64,000 bases of DNA from Pontibacillus sp. HMF3514. Its GTDB lineage: Bacteria > Bacillota > Bacilli > Bacillales > BH030062. The number at the start of each line of letters is the position of its first letter. Within the stretch, counting starts at the first letter, position 1. The stretch lies in NCBI RefSeq assembly GCF_009858175.1, contig NZ_CP047393.1:2666001-2730000 (forward strand). The letters run 5' to 3'. Position numbers and translations under genes: made by a program. The notes below the pieces were generated by a model that was not told the origin of the DNA, did not search any database, and was given only the letters and a program-made list of their open reading frames with translations. Positions 37,562 through 46,584 of this stretch are shown piece after piece.

Positions 37562-39898
37562 ATGTTAACCGCAATATTTTTACCACTCATTCTAGCTTGT
37601 TTTATTCCTTTAATAAGTAAGTGGAAATATTCCATTCACACAGGATGGTTTGTCTTAATCATCCCTTTTAGTATATTTGTATACCTTATTCAGCAAGTCG
37701 GTACTCGTTTTTCTCCTTTTGAAAAAACATACCCTTGGATACCTTCCATGGATATTCATTTTGACTTGTATTTGGACGGTTTAAGTTTACTATTTGGATT
37801 ATTAATTAGTGGAATTGGTACGCTCGTTGTACTTTACTCAATTTATTATTTACATAAGAGCGAGAAGTTAGGCCATTTCTACTTATACTTATTGATGTTT
37901 ATGTCCGCGATGTTTGGTGTTGTCTTCTCTGATAATGTGTACGTACTATACACCTTCTGGGAGCTAACATCCCTTTCATCCTTCTTACTAATCGGCTATT
38001 GGAACCACCGAAAGGGTTCTCGATACGGTGCATTAAAATCCATGTTGATTACCGTATTTGGTGGCCTTAGTATGTTAGGTGGATTATTACTATTAACCAT
38101 CGTCACGGATACAACAAGTATTCAAGAAATGATCTCACAAAAAGAGACGATTATGAACAGTCCCCAATTTGGTTGGATCTTAGCATTCTTATTCTTGGGC
38201 GCATTCACAAAATCCGCTCAGTTCCCATTCCATATCTGGCTACCCGACGCAATGGAAGCTCCAACACCTGTAAGTGCCTACTTACACTCGGCTACAATGG
38301 TTAAGGCGGGTATTTTCCTAATTGCACGATTTTCACCAATTCTTGCACAGAGTGATTGGTTCTTTATTATTGTAAGTGGATTTGGAATTCTTACGCTTTG
38401 TTGGGGATCTTTTATGGCTGTTCGTCAAACAGACCTCAAAGGAATCCTTGCATACTCAACCATTAGTCAACTGGGTATGATCATGGCTATGCTTGGTTTT
38501 GGAACGAAAATAGCGGTTTTTGCTGCTGTATTCCATATTTTAAACCACGCAACATTTAAAGGAAGCTTGTTCATGGTAGCAGGTATTGTTGACCATGAAA
38601 CAGGTACTCGAGACATTCGCAAGTTAGGCGGGCTTATGACGTTTATGCCGATTACAGCAACCCTTGCATTCTTTGGTACGTTCTCAATGGCAGGCTTTCC
38701 ACTACCATTTTTAAATGGTTTCTATAGTAAGGAATTGTTCTTTGATGCCGCTCTTCTACATCATTTCTCTGTAGAAGGTTTTGCACAACTATTAAAAGTG
38801 ATTATTCCTTACCTTGCTGTCTTTGGAAGTATCTTTACGTTCGTTTACTCCATGTATCTGGTGTTCGGTACATTTAGAGGCGAGTACAAGGAGAGAGAAC
38901 TAAAAACGAAGCCACATGAAGCGCCGATTGGTATGTTGATCTCTCCAATCATTTTAGTTGTGGGAGTTATTATTATTGGGTTGTTCCCTAACTTATTTAA
39001 CGAATCGTTTTTAGCACATGCTGCGAAGTCAATTAAAGGTGTAGAGATTCATAAGCACATTAAATTCTGGCATGGCTTTAATAGTGTTCCTTTATATATG
39101 TCACTAGCTGTAGTCGTTCTAGGTTCGATCCTTGCCTACACTAGAAAACGCTGGTCTTCAGTGTACAATGTAATTCCTGGTACATTAAGCTTTAACCGTG
39201 TGTACGACTGGCTTGTAGACAAAACAACTGCCTACTCAGAAGTTATTACAAAAGGTTATATGTCAGGTTCATTAAAGCACTATGTTCGATACATTTTAAT
39301 TGCGATTCTTGTCGTTACATTCGGAACACTCTGGTTGACCACAGATTTAACCATTTCTAACCCTGATCTTGCATCAATCGGAATTCCCGATATGCTTGTC
39401 GTTGGAATGATGGTTATTGCGTCTGTAGCTACCATTTTTACCAACAATCGGATTGCAGCTATCTTAATACTCGGTGTTGTAGGGTATGGACTATCAATCT
39501 TATTTGTTATCTACCGCGCACCAGACTTAGCTTTAACACAGTTAATTATTGAAACCGTAACAGTTGCCTTATTCTTACTCGTCTTTATGCACCTTCCAAA
39601 GCTCGAGAAGCGAAATGAATCTAAAGGCACGATTTTCTTTAACGCAACAGTCTCCATTCTTTTTGGAGCTATGATGACATTTGTAGCGATTTTCTCCTAT
39701 TCCAGTAAGTGGTTCGAACCGATATCAGATTATTTCCTTGAGACATCTGTTTCTTTAGGCGGAGGACATAATGTCGTGAACGTTATTCTTGTGGATATGC
39801 GTGGACTGGATACTTTATTTGAGATCACCGTATTAGGTATCGCTGCACTAGGTATTTATGGAATGATCAAACTTCGCCGTAATAAGGGGGAGAAATAG
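37562..39898 (+). CDS. mrpA: Mrp Na+/H+ antiporter subunit A
   Basis: 778 aa, polytopic. The first 500 residues are a complex-I NuoL-like proton channel (FYLYLLMFMSAMFGVVFSDN, then PFHIWLPDAMEAPTPVSAYLHSA in shorter pieces). The C-terminal part has the MrpA-specific DUF4040/MbhE-like region (YRAPDLALTQLIIETV, VNVILVDMRGLDTLFEI). The protein ends there: it does not continue into an MnhB domain, so it is not an A-B fusion. It exports Na+ in exchange for H+ with the other subunits. ATG 37562 follows GGGAGG at 11 bases. Confidence 0.96.
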   Translation: MLTAIFLPLILACFIPLISKWKYSIHTGWFVLIIPFSIFVYLIQQVGTRFSPFEKTYPWIPSMDIHFDLYLDGLSLLFGLLISGIGTLVVLYSIYYLHKSEKLGHFYLYLLMFMSAMFGVVFSDNVYVLYTFWELTSLSSFLLIGYWNHRKGSRYGALKSMLITVFGGLSMLGGLLLLTIVTDTTSIQEMISQKETIMNSPQFGWILAFLFLGAFTKSAQFPFHIWLPDAMEAPTPVSAYLHSATMVKAGIFLIARFSPILAQSDWFFIIVSGFGILTLCWGSFMAVRQTDLKGILAYSTISQLGMIMAMLGFGTKIAVFAAVFHILNHATFKGSLFMVAGIVDHETGTRDIRKLGGLMTFMPITATLAFFGTFSMAGFPLPFLNGFYSKELFFDAALLHHFSVEGFAQLLKVIIPYLAVFGSIFTFVYSMYLVFGTFRGEYKERELKTKPHEAPIGMLISPIILVVGVIIIGLFPNLFNESFLAHAAKSIKGVEIHKHIKFWHGFNSVPLYMSLAVVVLGSILAYTRKRWSSVYNVIPGTLSFNRVYDWLVDKTTAYSEVITKGYMSGSLKHYVRYILIAILVVTFGTLWLTTDLTISNPDLASIGIPDMLVVGMMVIASVATIFTNNRIAAILILGVVGYGLSILFVIYRAPDLALTQLIIETVTVALFLLVFMHLPKLEKRNESKGTIFFNATVSILFGAMMTFVAIFSYSSKWFEPISDYFLETSVSLGGGHNVVNVILVDMRGLDTLFEITVLGIAALGIYGMIKLRRNKGEK

Positions 39899-39899
39899 A

Positions 39900-40238
39900 T
39901 TGGAAATCGTCACGTCAATTCTATCAGGAATTCTTTTTGCAACAGGAATCTATAACTTACTCCAGAGGCAATTGTTACGAATCATCATCGGAACAGCTCT
40001 TATGTCTCATGGAGCTCACCTATTCATTTTAACGATGGGAAAACTAAAAAGAGGGAAACCTCCAATTATTGTTGAAGGTGTCGAAAATTATGTTGATCCC
40101 CTCCCACAAGCGCTAATCTTAACATCTATTGTCATCAGCTTTGGTGTAACTAGCTTTCTTTTAGTGTTAGCATACAGAGCTGCTCGTTTAAATGGCACAG
40201 ATAATATGGAAGAATTAAGGGGTAACGAAAATGAGTAA
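39900..40238 (+). CDS. mrpC: Mrp Na+/H+ antiporter subunit C
   Basis: 112 aa, NuoK-like, three membrane helices (IVTSILSGILFATGIYNLL; IIIGTALMSHGAHLFIL; QALILTSIVISFGVTSFLLVL given in part). The start is TTG 39900, one base after the mrpA stop, with GGGGGAG upstream. Its position directly after mrpA shows that mrpB, which normally lies between them, is absent. It overlaps mrpD by 8 bp. Confidence 0.93.
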   Translation: MEIVTSILSGILFATGIYNLLQRQLLRIIIGTALMSHGAHLFILTMGKLKRGKPPIIVEGVENYVDPLPQALILTSIVISFGVTSFLLVLAYRAARLNGTDNMEELRGNENE

Positions 40239-41712
40239 CTTAGCTGTATTACCAATTTTAATACCATTGTTATCGGGCATAATTGCGGCTCTAATGAACC
40301 GTAAACAAAGAGCCGTACGCGTGTTTTCAACCATTATGATGCTTGTGAACTTAGGTGTGACAGCATACATCGGATGGTATGTTTATCAAAATGGCCCAGT
40401 CATTCTTGAAACAGGAGGATGGAAAGCTCCTTATGGAATCATTCTCGTAGGGGATATGCTTGCCATTCTACTCGTTATTACAACAAACATTATTGGGCTT
40501 GCCTGTGTAATCTTTGCACCAAAATCATTGAGTGAGAAACAAGAATCCTTTTACTTTTATACGTTCTTCTTCATGCTCATTTCAGGCGTGTCTGGAGCCT
40601 TTTTAACAGGTGACTTATTCAACCTCTTCGTATTCTTCGAAGTGCTGTTAATGGCTTCTTATGGATTGATTACGTTAGGTGGAGAAAAAGTACAATTTAA
40701 AGAATCCATTAAATATGTCTTAATTAACCTATTCTCTTCTATCCTTTTTGTAACTGTTGTTTCCTTTCTTTATTCAGTAGTTGGAACAGTTAACATGGCT
40801 CAAATTGCTGAGCGTGTCCAAGATGTTGAACAAAAAGGGATTTTAACAACTATCGGAATTCTTTTATTCTTTGTATTTGCTACGAAGGCAGCGGTATTTC
40901 CGCTTTATTACTGGTTGCCAAAATCGTATGTGGTTCCAAACCCAGTTGTTTCTGCATTGTTTGGCGCCCTATTAACGAAAGTAGGTATTTATTCTATTCT
41001 TAGAATGTTTACAATCATCTTCGTTCATGAAGTGGATCTAACTCACCAACTGTTCCTATGGCTAGCTGCTCTTACGATGGTCTTTGGTGTTGTAGGTGCT
41101 TTATCTACAAATAACATCAAATTAATTGTGACTTATAATATTATCCCAGCAGTTGGATTCATGCTTATGGGAATTGGAATATTTACAGAGGTTTCAATTG
41201 CAGGAACTGTTTATTACCTTCTTCACGATATGGTCGTAAAGGGTGCTCTATTCTTACTTGTTGGTGCAATTGCATATTTAGCAGGAACAAGTGACTTAAG
41301 AAAGATGCACGGTTTAATTCACCACTACCCTGTTATTGGCTGGCTATTCTTTATCGCGTGTATTACATTAGCAGGAATACCACCATTCAGCGGTTTTATT
41401 GGAAAGATTTTATTATTAAAAGGTGGCTTGGCACAGGACCAAATTTTCATTGTCATCATTGGTCTTATAACGAGTCTCCTTATTCTATTCTCTATGATTC
41501 GCATATTCATCCAAGGATTCTGGGGAGAGAAAGATGAATCGTTCCAGCCAGATAAACCTAAAGCACGAGCATTTGCTTGGCCAATAGGTTTTCTAGTGTT
41601 TTTCTCCGTGTTCCTTGGCGTAGGAGCTGAATTCGTTTATCCGATTGTAGACGAGATTTCAAACACCTTACTAGACCCGTCCATCTATATTGAATCCGTT
41701 CTAAAGGAGTAA
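40231..41712 (+). CDS. mrpD: Mrp Na+/H+ antiporter subunit D
   Basis: 493 aa, the second NuoL/M/N-like subunit, with about 14 membrane helices. GDLFNLFVFFEVLLMASYGL carries the conserved Glu of the proton path, and FATKAAVFPLYYWLPKSY the key Lys. GGGGTAACGAAA precedes ATG 40231. Same length as its B. subtilis counterpart. Confidence 0.96.
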   Translation: MSNLAVLPILIPLLSGIIAALMNRKQRAVRVFSTIMMLVNLGVTAYIGWYVYQNGPVILETGGWKAPYGIILVGDMLAILLVITTNIIGLACVIFAPKSLSEKQESFYFYTFFFMLISGVSGAFLTGDLFNLFVFFEVLLMASYGLITLGGEKVQFKESIKYVLINLFSSILFVTVVSFLYSVVGTVNMAQIAERVQDVEQKGILTTIGILLFFVFATKAAVFPLYYWLPKSYVVPNPVVSALFGALLTKVGIYSILRMFTIIFVHEVDLTHQLFLWLAALTMVFGVVGALSTNNIKLIVTYNIIPAVGFMLMGIGIFTEVSIAGTVYYLLHDMVVKGALFLLVGAIAYLAGTSDLRKMHGLIHHYPVIGWLFFIACITLAGIPPFSGFIGKILLLKGGLAQDQIFIVIIGLITSLLILFSMIRIFIQGFWGEKDESFQPDKPKARAFAWPIGFLVFFSVFLGVGAEFVYPIVDEISNTLLDPSIYIESVLKE

Positions 41713-41718
41713 ACCATT

Positions 41719-42195
41719 ATGCCTTTTCAAATTGTATTGAATATTACAATTGCATTCATGTGGATGTTCTTAAATGAAACTTATTCATTTAGTACATTCT
41801 TTGTTGGCTATGTTATTGGGATCATATTGCTGTTTTTATTACAGCGATTTATCCCAGATGAATTTTACATGAAACGAATTGGAAATATCATCTATTTAAT
41901 TTTACTTTTCATTAAGGAATTGCTTCTATCCAATATTTCAATCGTAAAATGGGTATATAAACCAAAGTTAGACATGGAACCTGGAATATTTGCAGTTCCG
42001 ATCGATTTAAAAAGTAACTGGGAAATTACGTTACTCGCAAACTTGATCACCCTAACTCCTGGTACTCTATCCATCGCCATTTCTAACGATTATTCTTATA
42101 TTTATGTTCATGCAATGGATATTGGGGATGTTGAAGAAGAAATTAACTCCATTAAAGAATCCTTTGAACGAGCTATCAAGGAGGTTACGAGATAA
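41719..42195 (+). CDS. mrpE: Mrp Na+/H+ antiporter subunit E
   Basis: 158 aa, identical in length to B. subtilis MrpE. Two or three N-terminal helices, then a cytoplasmic part with LITLTPGTLSIAISNDYS, the family signature. Its stop overlaps the mrpF start (TAATG). Confidence 0.95.
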   Translation: MPFQIVLNITIAFMWMFLNETYSFSTFFVGYVIGIILLFLLQRFIPDEFYMKRIGNIIYLILLFIKELLLSNISIVKWVYKPKLDMEPGIFAVPIDLKSNWEITLLANLITLTPGTLSIAISNDYSYIYVHAMDIGDVEEEINSIKESFERAIKEVTR

Positions 42196-42506
42196 TGCTT
42201 GATACACTTCATATGGCACAAAACATATTACAATATGTAACAACAGCTTGTATCGTTGCGATCTCGATCTCGATTATTCTCCTTTTATATCGAGCGCTTG
42301 TTGGGCCTACTAATCCTGATCGTGCTGTAGCCTTAGATACGATCGGCATCAACTTAATGGCTTTAGCAGGACTGTTAGCCATTGGCCTTGTTACAACGCA
42401 ACTAAATGATGTTATATTACTGATTGGAATTCTGCTGTTTATTGGTACAGTAGCCATTGCAAAATTCTTAGAAAAGGGTGTTATCATTGACCGCGACATG
42501 GATTGA
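42195..42506 (+). CDS. mrpF: Mrp Na+/H+ antiporter subunit F
   Basis: 103 aa with three membrane helices and the signature YRALVGPTNPDRAVALDTIG. AAGGAGGTTACGAGATA precedes ATG 42195. Slightly longer than usual at the N-terminus. Confidence 0.94.
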   Translation: MLDTLHMAQNILQYVTTACIVAISISIILLLYRALVGPTNPDRAVALDTIGINLMALAGLLAIGLVTTQLNDVILLIGILLFIGTVAIAKFLEKGVIIDRDMD

Positions 42507-42861
42507 GATCGTTTGGGACATCATCATCATACTGTTGTTGATATCAGGTACGTTTTTCATCGTTTCAAGTTCGATAGGTATTATTCGATTTCCTGATGTT
42601 TATACACGCCTTCATGCTGCAACAAAAAGTGCAACATTAGGTGTAGCGGGTATCATGATTGGCGCCTTTTTGTTTATGTACATTGAACACGGAATCGTAA
42701 GTGGTAAACTGATTTTAGGTATTATCTTTGTACTAATCACCGCCCCTGTATCTGGACACATGATTTCCCGTGCAGCTTATAGAAGTGGTGTTCAATTGTG
42801 GGATCGAAGTATTAAAGATGACTATAATAAGGTAGCTAAACCAGAGCATGAACAATCATAA
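42487..42861 (+). CDS. mrpG: Mrp Na+/H+ antiporter subunit G
   Basis: About 124 aa. IGIIRFPDVYTRLHAATKSA is the signature of the family, and three membrane helices are visible. The start is ambiguous: GTG 42478 abuts the AGAAAAGGG site, so TTG 42487 at 8 bases is preferred. It overlaps mrpF by about 20 bp. Last gene of the operon, followed by a terminator. Confidence 0.93.
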   Translation: MTATWIEIVWDIIIILLLISGTFFIVSSSIGIIRFPDVYTRLHAATKSATLGVAGIMIGAFLFMYIEHGIVSGKLILGIIFVLITAPVSGHMISRAAYRSGVQLWDRSIKDDYNKVAKPEHEQS

Positions 42862-42863
42862 TC

Positions 42864-42897
42864 AAAGCCTCTACTCGAATTGAGTAGAGGCTTTTTT
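42864..42897 (+). terminator. Terminator of the mrp operon
   Basis: AAAGCCTCTACTC and GAGTAGAGGCTTT form a 13-bp perfect stem with a 5-base loop and T-run. Confidence 0.92.
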
Positions 42898-42926
42898 CTT
42901 CTTTGATGCTGATGTTATTTCTGCTC

Positions 42927-43484
42927 TTATTCCATTAAAGCCCCCTTATGTTGAAGACTTGGATTCGAGATAATACGAGCTTTTCATCGGCTACCCAAGC
43001 GATTCCATCGCCTACCCGAGCGATTCCTTCGCTTACCCGAGCGATTCCGTCGCTTACCCAAGCGATTCCGTCGCCTACCCAAGCGATTCCGTCGCCTACC
43101 CGAGCGATTCCGTCACTTACCCGAGCGATTCCGTCACCTACCCGAGCGATTCCGTCACTTACCCGAGCGATTCCGTCGCCTACCCGAGCGATTCCGTCAC
43201 TTACCCGAGCGATTCCGTCACCTACCCGAGCGATTCCGTCACTTACCCGAGCGATTCCTTCGCTTACCCGAGCGATTCCGTCGCTTACCCAAGCGATTCC
43301 GTCGCCTACCCAAGCGATTCCGTCGCCTACCCGAGCGATTCCGTCACTTACCCGAGCGATTCCGTCGCCTACCCGAGGGATTACTGTCACTTCCCAAGAG
43401 ACCACAGCCCGCCGATCTGCATAGACATAACGGAACCATCCCGCACCTACTTATTCAAGATAACTGCCATATAACTGAATAAAT
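42927..43484 (+). repeat. Composite intergenic repeat, copy D (ends kept, interior replaced)
   Basis: The left end (TTATTCCATTAAAGCCCCC, then TTATGTTGAAGACTTGG) matches copy B. The right end (CCACAGCCCGCCG, AACGGAACCA, then ATAACTGCCATATAACTG) matches copies A and C. The hairpin-bearing middle present in A, B and C is missing and a 21-bp tandem array lies there instead. No gene is credible between mrpG and sigK. Confidence 0.8.
42999..43376 (+). repeat. Tandem array, 18 units of 21 bp
   Basis: The unit is close to GCGATTCCGTCGCCTACCCGA, alternating TCGCCT and TCACTT versions. Unit length is a multiple of three, so both strands show long open frames (AIPSPTR/AIPSLTR on plus, ARVSDGI/ARVGDGI on minus); neither looks like a real protein. 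Units 2-7 recur as units 13-18, including the rare CCTTCGCTT variant, showing internal segmental duplication. Confidence 0.95.
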
Positions 43485-43610
43485 GTTAAGTACATAACTT
43501 CCCTACAATGATTATATTGTTATAGTTTTCTGACTTGGACAGACACAATCCCCCTTTTTCGAGCATAAAGTGACTATATAGGCAAAAGCCTAAAGCTCTC
43601 GTGGAGGTGC

Positions 43611-44339
43611 ATGTCATTGTCCAGTTTACTGTCAGCACTCGTGTATTTTGTTAAAGAAACGATCTTTTTTGTATCATATGTGAAGAACCATGCCTTCCCA
43701 CAACCATTATCGCCTCAAGAAGAAGCAAAATGTCTTGAAAAGATGCGCGAAGGTGATGAGGAAGCGCGGAACCGGCTTATCGAGCACAATCTTCGTTTAG
43801 TTGCACACATAGTCAAAAAGTTTGAAAATACAGGCGAAGATAATGAAGACTTAATCTCTATCGGGACTATTGGTTTAATCAAGGGAATTGAAAGCTTTTC
43901 TCCAGGTAAGGGGACAAAACTTGCAACCTATGCTGCTAGATGTATAGAAAATGAAATCCTTATGCATTTAAGGGCTCTTAAAAAGACCAAGAAGGATGTT
44001 TCTTTACAAGATCCAATCGGTCAGGATAAGGAAGGTAATGAAATTAGTTTAATTGATATTCTAAAAGCAGATAATGCGGATGTTGTGGAATTAATCCAAC
44101 TGAATATGGAAGTGGAAAAAATCCGAGAATACTTAGGAATACTCGACAAAAGAGAGAAAGAAGTCATTATTGGAAGATATGGATTAGGAATGAAGGAAGA
44201 AATGACACAAAGAGAAATTGCTAAGACCTTGAACATATCAAGAAGTTATGTATCACGTATTGAAAAACGAGCGTTGATGAAGATCTTTCATGAGTTTTAT
44301 CGAAAAGAAAAAAGCACCAAGAAGAAAAAAGATAATTAA
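43611..44339 (+). CDS. sigK: RNA polymerase sporulation sigma factor SigK (precursor)
   Basis: 242 aa. The late mother-cell sigma factor that drives coat and cortex genes. A hydrophobic pro-sequence ([20 protein letters not shown]) is removed on activation; region 2 follows ([36 protein letters not shown]) and region 4 ends with the [22 protein letters not shown]-like sequence. The coding region is continuous, without the skin-type interruption of B. subtilis. ATG 43611 lies 3 bases from GGAGG; TTG 43617 at 9 bases is an alternative. Confidence 0.97.
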   Translation: MSLSSLLSALVYFVKETIFFVSYVKNHAFPQPLSPQEEAKCLEKMREGDEEARNRLIEHNLRLVAHIVKKFENTGEDNEDLISIGTIGLIKGIESFSPGKGTKLATYAARCIENEILMHLRALKKTKKDVSLQDPIGQDKEGNEISLIDILKADNADVVELIQLNMEVEKIREYLGILDKREKEVIIGRYGLGMKEEMTQREIAKTLNISRSYVSRIEKRALMKIFHEFYRKEKSTKKKKDN

Positions 44340-44391
44340 ATACACAAATAAAGCAATCCCTTATGCATCATATTCAGGGATTGCTTTTTAT

Positions 44392-44631
44392 TTACTGTTC
44401 ATTTTGAGCTAATGTTTGTTTGAGTTTTTTCCACTTTAGTACAAAGTAAAATGAAGCTACAATACTTACAGTCGTTAGCATCATTAGAGTAATAGATCCC
44501 TCTGATGAAGGCTTTAAATAGACCGTAATCAAGGACCCCATATAAAAGTAGAAACTAACGATTAGTAAGGTGATGACAAAACGGCTATAGTCCTCTACTT
44601 TTGCTTGAAGCTGTTTTGATACATTATCCAT
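44392..44631 (-). CDS. yrhC: YrhC family small membrane protein
   Basis: 79 aa from ATG 44631 with GAGGTGA at 8 bases. Two membrane helices (FVITLLIVSFYFYMGSLITV and a second around residues 47-65) and a basic end. Recognised by length and position near mtnN as in B. subtilis. The function is unknown. Confidence 0.75.
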   Translation of the reverse strand: MDNVSKQLQAKVEDYSRFVITLLIVSFYFYMGSLITVYLKPSSEGSITLMMLTTVSIVASFYFVLKWKKLKQTLAQNEQ

Positions 44632-44701
44632 CAATATCACCTCTCCCTATAAGCATATTAACATGGTTCTAAGGAGAGCGATTCTAGTAAATAATGGTAG
44701 A

Positions 44702-45394
44702 TTATAAAGAACGAATCATTTTCTGTATAAGTGTCGCTGCATTTTTACCCGCTGTTTCTAGATATTGTTCAAAGGATACATTTGATTCCTGACCGGCAAT
44801 ATCAGATAGTGAGCGAATAATCACAAATGGAGTTCCATAGTGATGACAAACTTGTGCGATTGCTGCTGCTTCCATTTCTGCTGCTTTCATTGCTGGAAAA
44901 TGACCGCGAACAAAATCAACTCGTGCTGCATCTTGCATAAAGGCATCTCCAGTTGCAATAAGACCTCTTACAGTTTGGATATCTGTAATTTCTTCAGCTG
45001 CTTTTTCAGCAACCTCTACAAGCTTCTCATCAGGGATATAGGAAGCTGGCATATTAGGAACCTGTCCATACTCATATTGGAAAGCTGTTACGTCCACATC
45101 ATGGTGACGTACTTCTGAGGATATGACAAGATCTCCTACGTTAAGATCAACAGCGAAGCCACCAGCTGAACCAGTATTGATAACATGAGTAGGCTGATAA
45201 CGTTCATGTAAAATACTCGTTGCTAAGGCTGCATTCACTTTTCCAATGCCCGATTTCAATAGTACGACATCATGTCCTTCTAGTTGACCTTTATAAAATG
45301 TACAGCTTGCTATGGTTTCTGAATGTTCTACTGCCATCCATGTCTTTAATAATTCTACTTCTTCATCCATTGCTCCGATTATTCCGATTAACAT
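44702..45394 (-). CDS. mtnN: 5'-methylthioadenosine/S-adenosylhomocysteine nucleosidase
   Basis: 230 aa, normal length. It cleaves methylthioadenosine and S-adenosylhomocysteine to adenine and the ribosyl thioether in methionine recycling. [16 protein letters not shown] begins the phosphorylase fold, [11 protein letters not shown] binds ribose, [11 protein letters not shown] holds the Met-Glu of the active site and [10 protein letters not shown] the catalytic Asp. It lies 15 bp after yrrS. Confidence 0.97.
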   Translation of the reverse strand: MLIGIIGAMDEEVELLKTWMAVEHSETIASCTFYKGQLEGHDVVLLKSGIGKVNAALATSILHERYQPTHVINTGSAGGFAVDLNVGDLVISSEVRHHDVDVTAFQYEYGQVPNMPASYIPDEKLVEVAEKAAEEITDIQTVRGLIATGDAFMQDAARVDFVRGHFPAMKAAEMEAAAIAQVCHHYGTPFVIIRSLSDIAGQESNVSFEQYLETAGKNAATLIQKMIRSL

Positions 45395-45409
45395 ATATAA
45401 CGCTCCTTA

Positions 45410-46132
45410 CTATTCTTCATCATCTTGTTGTTCATTTTCATCATTGTCCTGATAGAGTTTCTTTTTATCATTTTCCTTCAAGACTTCAACCTTGGTTGGT
45501 TTCCACCCTTTATCTTCTACCCACTGAATGTAAACACGATAGGTTTCCGTTTGTGCTTTATTCGTTATGGTTCCAATTGCTTTTTGAGGGCTACCGCCAT
45601 TTCCAATATGCCAAATAATAGAATTCCCCTCTTGCAAATCAGCTCCGAGGCGAACAGCTTTCTCCATCTCTGCCCAGTCTTGGGAGTCCATATCATAGGT
45701 TGCAACATGATTTCCTTCCTGTTTTGTGCCTACAGGATCCCAATCTTTTTGTATAATCTCAATTACATTTTCATCATCGGATTCTTGAGTCGTCGTTTCA
45801 TCTGATTCAGCATCATCAGACTTGTCGGATGCTTCTTTATCAGTTTCATTGTTTGACTCTGAGGACTCTTCATCAGAATTCTCTGAAGCACGATCGTCAT
45901 TCGATGTTGAATCTTGTTCGCCTTGATCTGCAGCTGAGTCATCCCCATTTTCAGAAACGGGAGGTTGTTCACCATCTGCTGGTTGTTGGGCATTATTATC
46001 ACCAAAAGGCAAAATTATAATGGCAAGCAAAATAATCGCCAAAAGCCCTCCTGCAATACCTAATACGGTCATTAATTTAGTGTTTTTACGTCGTTTTTCA
46101 TAACGGTCATATCTTGAATTGCGATCGTACAT
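45410..46132 (-). CDS. yrrS: YrrS family protein (DUF1510), single-pass membrane
   Basis: 240 aa. A basic cytoplasmic start (RNSRYDRYEKRRKNTK), one membrane helix (LMTVLGIAGGLLAIILLAII), an acidic Ser/Asp/Glu-rich linker of about 100 residues and a C-terminal DUF1510 domain (WHIGNGGSPQKAIGTI, YRVYIQWVEDKGW). The pair yrrS-pbpI next to mtnN and greA is conserved. The linker composition fits a salt-adapted extracellular protein. Function unknown. Confidence 0.85.
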   Translation of the reverse strand: MYDRNSRYDRYEKRRKNTKLMTVLGIAGGLLAIILLAIIILPFGDNNAQQPADGEQPPVSENGDDSAADQGEQDSTSNDDRASENSDEESSESNNETDKEASDKSDDAESDETTTQESDDENVIEIIQKDWDPVGTKQEGNHVATYDMDSQDWAEMEKAVRLGADLQEGNSIIWHIGNGGSPQKAIGTITNKAQTETYRVYIQWVEDKGWKPTKVEVLKENDKKKLYQDNDENEQQDDEE

Positions 46133-46281
46133 GATTCCTTCCTCCTTTGCTCTATTATACTATGGGCAAAAAAGAGAATAAAGAACAACTCCTACGACAA
46201 TTAAGAAGGGTTTTTCATCCATTTAATCTAACTTTGTCGAAAAAGAACTAGTTTTGCTAATAGAAAGGATTTAGGAAGTTA

Positions 46282-46584
46282 TTGTCAAAAATAGTCTATA
46301 TCAAAAATACAAATGTCAAAAGGCGGTGGACTTTGGTGCAAACTACTCTATTTGACCAAAGAAAGTGGAATTTAAAAACGTTTGATAAAATTGGCTACGA
46401 CCATGATGAGAAACGTTTATATATTTTTTACTTAAACGGATTTATCGTGGAGTTTTCATATATTGAAGAAGGAATCGTATTCCAATTCATTGTATCTCTG
46501 AAAAAAGAGAGTTTTGTAAAAGATACATTATATCGATATTTCCCTAACCGTGTTATCTATAAAGAGGCTTCTCTTTCAAGTTAA
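46282..46584 (+). CDS. Small KTSC-domain-like protein
   Basis: Up to 100 aa on the plus strand between two minus-strand genes. FDKIGYDHDEKRLYIFYLNG and FSYIEEGIVFQFIVSLKKESFV resemble the KTSC domain (IGYD...L.v.F..G..Y.Y..V...). It could start at TTG 46282 after AGGAAG, or at GTG 46336 after AAAGGCGGTGG, which would leave an 83-aa protein with the whole domain. It overlaps the pbpI stop by 4 bp in convergent orientation. KTSC domains may bind nucleic acid, but no function is established here. Confidence 0.6.
   Translation: MSKIVYIKNTNVKRRWTLVQTTLFDQRKWNLKTFDKIGYDHDEKRLYIFYLNGFIVEFSYIEEGIVFQFIVSLKKESFVKDTLYRYFPNRVIYKEASLSS

Noticed and set aside
42999-43376. CRISPR array
   Set aside because: Units are directly adjacent with no unique spacers and there are no cas genes nearby.
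42935-43424. Two overlapping long open frames (156 and 158 aa) of seven-residue repeats as genes
   Set aside because: They arise because the tandem unit is 21 bp without stops on either strand; no good ribosome site, and both frames run into unrelated flanks.
43485-43610. Sigma-E promoter for sigK
   Set aside because: TATATT and ACACAAT are present but the spacing is too long for the -35/-10 pair.
45763-46005. 80-aa frame within yrrS
   Set aside because: Alternative frame of the acidic low-complexity linker on the same strand; no ribosome site.
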